Source: an uncultured Eubacteriales bacterium
Lineage (GTDB): Bacteria > Bacillota > Clostridia > Oscillospirales > Acutalibacteraceae
Direction of reading: 5' to 3'
Assembly: GCA_934408795.1 (NCBI GenBank)
Contig: CAKRVQ010000104.1
Span: 1-5,024 of the forward strand
Length of the DNA stretch: 5,024 nt
The stretch's first letter is position 1. Every line of letters starts with the position of its first letter. The notes under the pieces were generated by a model, which saw only the letters and a list, made by a program, of their open reading frames with translations, ran no database searches and was not told where the DNA came from. Shown here in pieces: positions 1 to 4,693 of the stretch. The position numbers and the translations under genes are program-made.

Positions 1-156
1 GTGCGCCGCGCCGCGCGCGAAGCGCGCGGCAAAAGGGGGCGGGCAGGTACGGAGGAGGCAGCGGCAGTGCCGCCTGACGGGCAGTTTCCCGACTCGGTCC
101 GATGCCGCCGTCCGCCCCCGTTTCGCGCCCTCCTGCGGGAGGGCGCGCGGCGCACC
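1..156. other. GC-rich foldable element, possible structured RNA or intergenic repeat
   Basis: No gene is visible here; the stretch is almost entirely G and C and can fold into a four-helix junction. P1 pairs 1-8 with 148-155. P2 is a 9-bp hairpin, 10-18 with 22-30, closed by a GAA triloop. P3 pairs 35-44 with 110-119 (10 bp, one G-T) and encloses smaller hairpins such as GGG/CCC at 79-90 and TCGG/CCGA near 95-103. P4 is a perfect 10-bp hairpin, 124-133 with 138-147, with a TGCG loop, directly abutting P1. It may extend left of the window. No T-run follows within 30 nt, so it is not an ordinary terminator. I do not recognise the conserved motifs of SRP RNA, RNase P, tmRNA or 6S RNA. Strand is undetermined. 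Either a non-coding RNA or a GC-rich intergenic repeat would fit. Confidence 0.4.
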
Positions 157-214
157 CCGCCCTTGCCCTCGTAAAGCGATCAAAATAATTTTTTTAATTG
201 TTACAGGTTTGTAA

Positions 215-243
215 TTGCATTTTGCTTTGATTGATTGTATTAT
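215..243 (+). promoter_or_regulatory. Candidate vegetative promoter for the 324-2265 gene block
   Basis: The -35-like TTGCAT (215-220) is separated by 17 bp from a -10-like TATTAT (238-243). The surroundings are AT-rich (171-250), in sharp contrast to the GC-rich DNA before them, with an A/T tract at 183-199 that could act as an UP element. The -35 matches the consensus only in TTG, so the call rests on spacing, composition and position ahead of the first gene. Transcription would start near 250, giving a leader of about 73 nt. Confidence 0.4.
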
Positions 244-311
244 ATTCTCATATCGCCGGTTTACGACGGTGTCGGAAATTCAGATGAGAATTTATAAAAG
301 TATTTTGTTTC

Positions 312-317
312 GGAGGT
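312..317 (+). promoter_or_regulatory. Strong ribosome binding site of the first gene
   Basis: GGAGGT lies 6 nt before the ATG at 324, a near-perfect Shine-Dalgarno match. It fixes the start of the 83-residue protein even though that protein is only a fragment of the larger family it resembles, and so argues that the short form is the real gene. Confidence 0.8.
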
Positions 318-323
318 AAAATT

Positions 324-575
324 ATGCTGGAATTCAAGTTTGACACTCAGCTTCTGATCGAAGGAACCGATCTGGATGAAGATAAAATATACGACTACTT
401 CGTTGACAACTTCAAGGGCGACTGCCTGCTTGCCGTCGGCGACGAGGAGCTTATAAAGATCCACTACCATACCAATGAGCCATGGAAAGTGCTTGAATAC
501 TGCGCTTCACTCGGCGACATTCACGACATCGTTGTTGAGAATATGGAAAGACAGGAAGAGGGTCTCCACGGCTGA
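324..575 (+). CDS. Small stand-alone FakA/YloV C-terminal-like domain protein (often labelled 'kinase to dihydroxyacetone kinase')
   Basis: This 83-residue acidic, soluble protein resembles the last domain of FakA/YloV, the DAK-type kinase subunit that phosphorylates fatty acids bound to FakB. Recognisable parts are the opening strand EFKFDTQLLIEG (residues 3-14), the GD pair at 32-33, the core VGDEELIKIHYHTNEP (38-53) with His47 and His49, and the closing VENMERQ (71-77). The ATP-binding DhaL-like domain and middle domain of the roughly 550-residue FakA are absent, so kinase activity is not expected. The start is fixed by GGAGGT at 312-317, which argues against its being a broken 3' remnant. 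The next gene begins 1 nt after the stop, so the two are probably translationally coupled. The family resemblance is from memory of FakA sequences; the role is unknown. Binding an acyl-carrying partner or a FakB-like protein is speculation. Confidence 0.85.
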   Translation: MLEFKFDTQLLIEGTDLDEDKIYDYFVDNFKGDCLLAVGDEELIKIHYHTNEPWKVLEYCASLGDIHDIVVENMERQEEGLHG

Positions 576-576
576 T

Positions 577-1140
577 ATGAAGCTCACGGGTCACTTAAGG
601 ACCGTAATGCGGCACCGAAGGAAGGTGTTCGTTCTGTGCTGCCGTGCGGGCATTCCGCTTGAGGGGATCAAACATGATTTCTCAAAGTTTTCTCCTTCGG
701 AGTTCATACCAGGTGTCAGATACTATGCCGGCGGCGTTCGGAGCCCCAATGAGCTTGAAAGGCTCGACAAAGGATATTCGGCGGCGTGGATGCATCATAA
801 AGGGCGCAACCGTCACCACTTTGAGTACTGGACCGATTACGATCCCGTGACAAGGAAGATCACGCCGGTAAAAATGCCGCTCGGTTCGGTTGCCGAGCTC
901 CTGTGCGACCGCATAGCGGCAAGCAAGACCTACAAAGGAAAAAAATATACCGACGCCCATCCGCTTGAGTATTTTCTCGGCGGGAAGGCGACAAGAACGA
1001 TACATACCGACACTTCAAATTACATCGAAGGAATGCTTACTCTTCTGCGCAATGAGGGTGAGAGCGCGATGCTGAAGAGGTTAAAGCGGCATCTTAAAAA
1101 AGAGGGGCGGCATTCGACAAAATACAGTATCAACAGTTGA
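577..1140 (+). CDS. DUF5662 family protein (sometimes mislabelled 'catalase')
   Basis: This 187-residue protein has no signal peptide or membrane segment. It matches what I recall of DUF5662: an N-terminal basic helix, then GIPLEGIKHDFSKFSPSEF (25-43), the aromatic RYYAGG region (48-53), RSPNE (55-59), and the His-rich WMHHKGRNRHHFEYW block (71-85), followed by LLCDRIAASKTYKGKKY (108-124). The His33-Asp34 pair, His73-His74, His80-His81 and Asp111 are spaced in a way that recalls a metal-binding helical fold of the HD type; that is inference and no activity is established. Nothing supports a haem catalase. The reading frame is open upstream to 475, but those codons overlap the previous gene and do not look like the family, so I place the start at the ATG at 577. 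Ribosomes probably reach it by coupling; the best purine-rich run, AGGAAG at 553-558, is rather far away. Confidence 0.85.
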   Translation: MKLTGHLRTVMRHRRKVFVLCCRAGIPLEGIKHDFSKFSPSEFIPGVRYYAGGVRSPNELERLDKGYSAAWMHHKGRNRHHFEYWTDYDPVTRKITPVKMPLGSVAELLCDRIAASKTYKGKKYTDAHPLEYFLGGKATRTIHTDTSNYIEGMLTLLRNEGESAMLKRLKRHLKKEGRHSTKYSINS

Positions 1141-1155
1141 GGGGGATGAAAGATT

Positions 1156-2265
1156 ATGAAAAAGCTGCTTGAGAACCGAACATTTATCATCATTGCGTCA
1201 TCAGTCCTGGTCGCGGTAATCGTCGCGGCAGCGGTTCTCACTTCGGTCCTGCTTTCCAAAAACAACGCCGTTCCCGTCGTGAAGGATCCCGACGCTTCGG
1301 CAAACCTGATCAAAGGTTCGTCTTCGGGGACTTCTCAGACCTCTTCGGGGTCCTCGTCTTCGAAAGACCCGTATTCGGGCACCCCGTCGAATTCGGCGGC
1401 GGTCTCTTCGAAAGCGGGCACTCCTTCCAAATCGCCTTCTCCCGCACCTGCTTCTTCCGCTGCGCCTGCTCCCACTCCCTCGCAGAAGCCCGGCAAGGAC
1501 GGACTCTATGACAGTCTGACGGCGGATCAGAAAGCTCTGGTCGACCGTGTGAGAGGTCTTAACAATACAAGGCAGGGTTACAGTTTCTCATACGGCGATT
1601 ATTACAAAAAGGGGATTCCCATCACCTCTATAGAGAACGATCGGCTTTACAGAAAATACGGTATGCATTCCATTGAGGAGACCGATGAGAAGGTCATTTA
1701 TCTCACCTTTGATGCGGGATATGAGTTCAGAGACTGCACGACCCGTATACTCAATTCCCTTAAAAGTCACAACGCAACGGCTACATTTTTCATAGTACGC
1801 AGTTACGCCCAGATGCATCACGATCTGGTCAGCAGAATGATCAACGAGGGACATGTGGTGGGCAATCACTCAACCTCTCACCCTCAGGGCGGTATGCCTA
1901 CGGTATCGCCGGAAAAGTGCGTTACCGAGATCATGACCATGCACAACTATATGAAAGAGCGTTTCAATTATGAGATGCATCTCTTCCGCCCGCCGGAAGG
2001 AGCGTTTTCAACGAGGACCCTTGCGATAACTCAGGGCCTCGGCTACAAGACGATAGAGTGGAGCTTTGCCTACGGCGATTATGACGATAACAACCAGCCC
2101 GATCCCGACGAAGCGTTTGCGCTCATAAAGCGGTTTACGGGTCCCGGAAGGATATTCCTTCTGCATGCGACCTCCTGGACGAACGCGATCATACTCGACC
2201 GCGTGCTTGACTACTGGCAGAGCGAAGGATATACAGTAATCGCTTATCCGAACGAACCGGCGTAA
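1156..2265 (+). CDS. pdaA: PdaA-like polysaccharide deacetylase (muramic delta-lactam-forming de-N-acetylase), membrane-anchored
   Basis: In Bacillus, PdaA removes the acetyl group from N-acetylmuramic acid after CwlD has cleaved the peptide, and helps form the muramic delta-lactam of spore cortex. This 369-residue protein has a short basic N-terminus, one hydrophobic segment (about 9-34) acting as anchor or signal, a Ser/Pro/Ala-rich linker (about 45-113) and a NodB deacetylase domain (about 178-365). Visible motifs are TFDAGYE (184-190, catalytic base Asp186), HSTSHP with metal ligands His238 and His242, RPPEGAFS (278-285), the WSFAYGDYDDNNQ segment (302-314) and LLHATS with His337. The TFDxGYE, RPPxGxFS and LLHxxSxxNA patterns are those of the PdaA group rather than general chitin deacetylases. 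The second Asp of the usual TFDDG motif is Ala187; Bacillus PdaA has Asn there, so activity can be retained. GGGGG at 1141-1145 precedes the ATG, 15 nt after the previous stop, implying one transcript. Confidence 0.85.
   Translation: MKKLLENRTFIIIASSVLVAVIVAAAVLTSVLLSKNNAVPVVKDPDASANLIKGSSSGTSQTSSGSSSSKDPYSGTPSNSAAVSSKAGTPSKSPSPAPASSAAPAPTPSQKPGKDGLYDSLTADQKALVDRVRGLNNTRQGYSFSYGDYYKKGIPITSIENDRLYRKYGMHSIEETDEKVIYLTFDAGYEFRDCTTRILNSLKSHNATATFFIVRSYAQMHHDLVSRMINEGHVVGNHSTSHPQGGMPTVSPEKCVTEIMTMHNYMKERFNYEMHLFRPPEGAFSTRTLAITQGLGYKTIEWSFAYGDYDDNNQPDPDEAFALIKRFTGPGRIFLLHATSWTNAIILDRVLDYWQSEGYTVIAYPNEPA
1288..1494 (+). repeat. Ser/Pro/Ala low-complexity linker coding region
   Basis: This part of the deacetylase gene encodes about 69 residues made largely of Ser, Gly, Thr, Pro and Ala. 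At DNA level, short units recur: TCTTCGGGG at about 1320 and 1342, and TCTTCGAAAG at about 1358 and 1405, which suggests growth by slippage or small duplications. The first half is Ser/Gly/Thr-rich and the second half Pro/Ala-rich. It probably forms a flexible spacer carrying the catalytic domain away from the membrane into the peptidoglycan. Confidence 0.7.
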
Positions 2266-2333
2266 CGCGCGGGGAGAGTCACTTTTCCGAATCGGTACCG
2301 CAAAACGGGTGCATTCGGGAAACGAGATCATTA

Positions 2334-2397
2334 AAACACAATTCGGTCTTAAGGGATCGCCCTGCGCAAGTAAGGCGGTCCCTTCGGACTGTCGAAA
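2334..2397 (+). promoter_or_regulatory. Long hairpin in the greA leader
   Basis: Positions 2351-2361 pair with 2374-2384 in an uninterrupted 11-bp stem (one G-T pair) around a 12-nt loop. The stem can be lengthened outwards by GTC/GAC (2346-2348 with 2387-2389) and TTCG/CGAA flanking a small bulge. It is not followed by a T-run, so it does not look like a terminator of the preceding gene. It ends directly before the greA ribosome binding site AAAGGA (2395-2400), so it could affect translation or protect the transcript from decay. No known riboswitch or leader family is recognised. Confidence 0.4.
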
Positions 2398-2410
2398 GGA
2401 ATCTTAAACG

Positions 2411-2887
2411 GTGTATAACGAGCTTACCCAGGCGGATATAGACAAAATGAATGAAGAGCTTGACCACAGGATACTCGTGGTGCGTCCCGCCATACTCGAA
2501 GAAGTAAAGTTTGCGAGAAGTCACGGAGACCTGAGTGAAAATGCCGAGTATCATGCCGCCAAACGCGAACGCGGCAGAAACGAGAGTCGGATAAGATATC
2601 TGAAAAACATGATAAGAACGGCGAAGATCATCTCCGCCGAAAGTTTGCCCGACGAGATAGGTCTTTACGATTCGGTCGAATTCAATATTGCAGGAACCGA
2701 AAAAAACATGAAGGTGCAGATCGTCACGACCTTCGGGAACGACACCTTAAACGGCCTTATTTCCAAAGAGTCGCCCGTGGGAAGGGCGCTGCTCGGTCAC
2801 AAGGCGGGCGAAAGGGTCACGGTGACGGTCAGTCCCGAAATGAGCTACGATATAATAGTTCTGTCTATTGAAAAAGGTACGAAATAG
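2411..2887 (+). CDS. greA: Transcription elongation factor GreA
   Basis: GreA enters the secondary channel of backtracked RNA polymerase and stimulates cleavage of the extruded RNA 3' end, letting stalled complexes resume. The 158-residue length is normal for the family. The N-terminal coiled-coil hairpin spans about 1-78, and its tip carries the signature HGDLSENAEYHAAK (38-51) with the acidic pair Asp40 and Glu43 that helps place the catalytic magnesium. The C-terminal FKBP-like domain (about 82-158) contains the typical SKESPVGRALLGHKAGE run (118-134). I use the GTG at 2411 because it lies 10 nt after AAAGGA (2395-2400) and gives the usual LTQADIDKMNEEL opening; starting at the next ATG (2447) would remove part of the first coiled-coil helix. 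It is separated from its neighbours by a leader hairpin and a downstream terminator, so it may be transcribed on its own, though I see no clear promoter in 2266-2350. Confidence 0.95.
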   Translation: MYNELTQADIDKMNEELDHRILVVRPAILEEVKFARSHGDLSENAEYHAAKRERGRNESRIRYLKNMIRTAKIISAESLPDEIGLYDSVEFNIAGTEKNMKVQIVTTFGNDTLNGLISKESPVGRALLGHKAGERVTVTVSPEMSYDIIVLSIEKGTK

Positions 2888-2888
2888 C

Positions 2889-2926
2889 TGCCCGAACGGG
2901 TGCCTCCGAATCGGGCATTTATTTCT
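2889..2926 (+). terminator. Intrinsic terminator after greA
   Basis: TGCCCGA (2889-2895) pairs perfectly with TCGGGCA (2911-2917), with a further CGG/CCG pairing (2897-2899 with 2906-2908) inside, and is followed directly by TTTATTTCT. It begins 1 nt after the greA stop codon. The T-run is interrupted by one A, so termination may be partial, leaving some readthrough into dusB. Confidence 0.65.
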
Positions 2927-2936
2927 GCCGAATCCT

Positions 2937-2964
2937 TTGACAGCTGAAGCAGGCGGCATCAAAA
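2937..2964 (+). promoter_or_regulatory. Weak candidate promoter for dusB
   Basis: A perfect -35 hexamer TTGACA (2937-2942) lies just after the greA terminator and before dusB. The best -10 at suitable spacing is TCAAAA (2959-2964, 16 bp), which matches the consensus at only three positions. Position favours a real promoter; the poor -10 argues against it. Confidence 0.3.
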
Positions 2965-2993
2965 CGCCGATATTTTTTCGTGAGGAGCGATAA

Positions 2994-3974
2994 ATGGAAG
3001 TTAAAATAGGAAAGCTTACGATACGCGGGTGGGCATCCCTTGCGCCCATGGCGGGCGTCGCCGACCGTGCTATGCGCGAGATCTGCAGAGCCCACGGCGC
3101 GGCGTTTTGCGTCGGTGAGCTTGCGAGCGCGAAAGGAATAAGTCTTCACGATGCTCACTCGGCGGCGTATTTATCCTGCTCCGACACCGAAAGGCCGTTC
3201 GGGCCTCAACTGTTCGGAAGCGATCCCGAGACCATGGCGTTCGCCGCAAAAAAAGCACTTGAATTTTCACCCGATTTTATAGATATAAATATGGGATGTC
3301 CCGCGCCCAAGGTGGCCGTGAATTCAAAGGGCGGGTCGGCGCTCCTCAAGGATCCGATCCTTGCGGGAGAGATAGTAAAAGCGGTAGTGAATGTCTGCGG
3401 AGATACTCCCGTGACGGTAAAGATCAGAACGGGGTGGGACAGTGAGCACATAGTCGCCCCGTCTCTTGCCGAGATCTGCGAAGCGGCGGGTGCCGCGGCG
3501 ATCACCGTACACGGGAGGACAAGGGCACAAATGTATGCGCCCGGTGTTGACAGAGAGACCATACGGGCGGTAAAGCGGTCGGTCGGCATTCCCGTAATTG
3601 CCAACGGCGATGTGATCGACGGACCCTCGGCTGCAGAAATGTATGAAGAGACCGGATGTGATCTGGTTGCGGTCGGCAGGGCGGCTATGGGTGATCCGTG
3701 GGTATTTACACGGATAAACGCCTATCTTTCGGAGGGCAGGATCCTTCCCCCTCCCACCCTTTCCGAAAAGCTTACGGGTCTGATAGAGCAGACCGAAAAA
3801 ATGCGTCGATACAAGGGTGACCGCACGGCGTTTTTGGAATGCCGAAAGCACGCCGCATGGTATATGAAAGGGCTTAAAGGCGCCGCCGAGCTCAGGCGGC
3901 AGAGCGGTACCGTTTCGGACGAAGAGGGGCTTTTTGCTCTCTGCCGTCGGGCGGAGGAGCTTCAGAGGGGCTGA
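2994..3974 (+). CDS. dusB: tRNA-dihydrouridine synthase, DusB/NifR3 type
   Basis: This FMN enzyme uses NADPH to reduce uridines in the tRNA D-loop to dihydrouridine. The 326-residue protein has the expected two parts: a TIM barrel (about 1-240) and a helical tRNA-binding domain (about 255-326). Visible motifs are the flavin-binding opening LAPMAGVADRAMR (16-28), PQLFG (71-75), INMGCPAPKV (98-107) with the catalytic Cys102, KIRTGWD (143-149), HGRTR (173-177), ANGDV (203-207) and GRAAMGDPWVF (228-238), then KHAAWYMKGLKGAAELR (285-301) in the helical domain. AGGAG at 2983-2987 lies 6 nt before the ATG. The motif set points to the DusB/NifR3 branch common in Firmicutes, where the gene often neighbours greA and lysS; here the order is greA then dusB and no lysS follows. 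Assignment to the Dus family is certain; the B subtype and modified position are inferred. Confidence 0.93.
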   Translation: MEVKIGKLTIRGWASLAPMAGVADRAMREICRAHGAAFCVGELASAKGISLHDAHSAAYLSCSDTERPFGPQLFGSDPETMAFAAKKALEFSPDFIDINMGCPAPKVAVNSKGGSALLKDPILAGEIVKAVVNVCGDTPVTVKIRTGWDSEHIVAPSLAEICEAAGAAAITVHGRTRAQMYAPGVDRETIRAVKRSVGIPVIANGDVIDGPSAAEMYEETGCDLVAVGRAAMGDPWVFTRINAYLSEGRILPPPTLSEKLTGLIEQTEKMRRYKGDRTAFLECRKHAAWYMKGLKGAAELRRQSGTVSDEEGLFALCRRAEELQRG

Positions 3975-3995
3975 ATTCTTTTCGTCCATCGTGCT

Positions 3996-4017
3996 GCGGC
4001 GCGCATGGTGCGCCGCG
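3996..4017. repeat. GC-rich palindrome, copy 1
   Basis: GCGGCGC (3996-4002) pairs with GCGCCGC (4010-4016) around a 7-nt loop GCATGGT, extendable by two or three pairs outwards. No T-run follows, so it is not an intrinsic terminator by itself. The 22 bases 3996-4017 recur at 4069-4090 with one difference, T to G in the loop. Confidence 0.65.
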
Positions 4018-4060
4018 GTACGGAGCCTGCGGGATAAATCAAACGCTCGATCGCAGAACG

Positions 4061-4108
4061 GAGCCGACGCGGCGCGCAGGGTGCGCCGCGTCGGTTCGGT
4101 TTTTATTT
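4061..4108 (+). terminator. Strong intrinsic terminator after dusB (palindrome copy 2)
   Basis: A 12-bp perfect stem pairs 4064-4075 with 4083-4094 around the loop GCAGGGT, and lengthens to 15 bp with the flanking GAG/TTC (one G-T). It is followed by GG and then TTTTTATTTG (4100-4109). It lies 87 nt past the dusB stop and should end the forward transcript before the convergent minus-strand genes. The inner 22 bases (4069-4090) duplicate the palindrome at 3996-4017. Confidence 0.85.
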
Positions 4109-4121
4109 GTTATTTCGGCCC

Positions 4122-4147
4122 TCGGCGGTCGTATGCCGCTCCGCCGA
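4122..4147. repeat. Small hairpin in the dusB-GNAT gap
   Basis: TCGGCGG (4122-4128) is the reverse complement of CCGCCGA (4141-4147), with a 12-nt loop. It sits between the dusB terminator and the longer imperfect palindrome, overlapping the latter by 3 nt, so the two cannot form fully at once. No T-run follows on either strand. Confidence 0.45.
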
Positions 4148-4205
4148 CAGACAGGGGAACCGTGCGGGGATCGGGAATTCCCGACCCCCCGTATTCCGTC
4201 TGCCG
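4145..4205. repeat. Long imperfect palindrome centred on TCGGGAATTCCCGA
   Basis: The core 4171-4184 is a perfect 14-bp palindrome. Outwards it continues with GGGG/CCCC (4166-4169 with 4185-4188), CG/CG, GGAA/TTCC (4156-4159 with 4194-4197) and an outer helix 4145-4152 with 4198-4205 (7 of 8 paired), with small bulges. It lies between the convergent dusB and GNAT genes. There is no T-run on either side, so it is not a standard terminator for the minus-strand genes; it may block decay or transcription mechanically, or be a repeat remnant. Confidence 0.5.
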
Positions 4206-4244
4206 ATCGTTGACCCCCACCTGCGGGTGAATCGCAGCTATGGA

Positions 4245-4607
4245 TCATTCGTGAATGTACATTCTTGAAGGTTCGCTCTCTCCGTCGCCGTAGGCCTCGC
4301 ACAAAAAGCGCCAGCCGTATCTTTCGTAAAAACCGGTATGATCGGTGATGAGGTATACCGGTGCCGCTCCCTTTTGTCTCAGGTCGCCGAGCGCCTTATT
4401 GAGCAGCCGCCCCGCAATACCTCGGCAGCGGTACGCCTCCTCGGTATATACCGCGCAGATATTCGGCGTAAGGTCCTTTCTGTTATGAAAATCATTTTGA
4501 ATGACACCTAATCCGCCGACGATCTTATCGCCGTGCAGGCAAAGATACCAACCGTATTCGGTCCTGCCGCTCAGATAATCGTCCATACACTCAACATAAG
4601 CGGACAC
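4245..4607 (-). CDS. GNAT family N-acetyltransferase, apparently 5'-shortened
   Basis: GNAT enzymes move an acetyl group from acetyl-CoA to an amine. From the GTG at 4607 the protein is 120 residues. It shows the central strands YGWYLCLHGDKIVGGLGVI (18-36), the acetyl-CoA loop motif CAVYTEEAYRCRGIAGRLL (51-69) with Arg60, Arg62, Gly63 and Ala65, and the closing YLITDHTGFYERYGWRFL (85-102), typical of the family; substrate unknown. GGGGGAT lies just upstream of the GTG, but those bases also encode the conserved-looking KWGIP, so it may be chance. The same frame stays open upstream to 4721 without another ATG, GTG or TTG, and the codons 4608-4688 also look like the family N-terminus. Full-length relatives are about 145-150 residues, so this copy is either shortened or frameshifted. 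It probably follows the TfoX-like gene in one transcript. No terminator is seen past its stop. Confidence 0.8.
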   Translation of the reverse strand: MSAYVECMDDYLSGRTEYGWYLCLHGDKIVGGLGVIQNDFHNRKDLTPNICAVYTEEAYRCRGIAGRLLNKALGDLRQKGAAPVYLITDHTGFYERYGWRFLCEAYGDGESEPSRMYIHE

Positions 4608-4693
4608 GGGTATCCCCCATTTAGACGAAAACCACTCGGCAGCAGTATTCTCTATCTGCGGCTGCTGCCTAAGGTCGATAAAGCGTAGATCAT
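4608..4693 (-). other. Probable original N-terminus of the GNAT gene, separated from its ATG by a frame break
   Basis: Reading minus-strand codons 4688 down to 4608 in the GNAT frame gives 27 residues including LRFIDLRQQPQ and AAEWFSSKWGIP, which join smoothly to the GNAT body and resemble the start of this acetyltransferase group as I remember it. An ATG at 4693-4691 overlaps the TGA of the TfoX-like gene (ATGA arrangement) and has GGAAAG 8 nt upstream, the natural place for a coupled start. But only two bases (4690-4689) lie between that ATG and the codon at 4688, so its own frame stops after 13 codons. One extra base there would give an intact protein of about 149 residues. This could be a real mutation, programmed slippage, or a sequencing or assembly error. 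Confidence 0.6.

Noticed and set aside
1..156. Assignment of the GC-rich fold to SRP RNA, 6S RNA, RNase P RNA or tmRNA
   Set aside because: None of the conserved core motifs of those RNAs could be found on either strand; only the pairing pattern is supported.
475..576. Upstream extension of the DUF5662 frame giving 221 residues
   Set aside because: The extra 34 codons lie inside the preceding gene in another frame, have no ribosome binding site and do not resemble the family; ATG at 577 fits.
577..1140. Catalase function for the DUF5662 protein
   Set aside because: It is far too short and lacks haem-ligand and catalytic motifs of either catalase class; the label is a database carry-over.
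2266..2300. GGGAGAG/CTTTTCC hairpin after pdaA as a terminator
   Set aside because: The stem has two G-T pairs, a triloop and no T-run after it.
2952..2976. GGCG/CGCC hairpin followed by a run of six T before dusB
   Set aside because: Only a 4-bp stem, too weak for a terminator, and it sits immediately upstream of the dusB ribosome binding site.
3324..3989. Open minus-strand frame of 221 codons opposite dusB
   Set aside because: It lies wholly antisense to a certain dusB, has no recognisable domain and biased composition; it is a shadow of GC-rich third positions.
3934..4230. Forward frame of 98 codons across the dusB end and terminator
   Set aside because: Arg/Ala/Ser-rich with no family resemblance, no ribosome binding site, and it runs through the strong terminator and hairpins.
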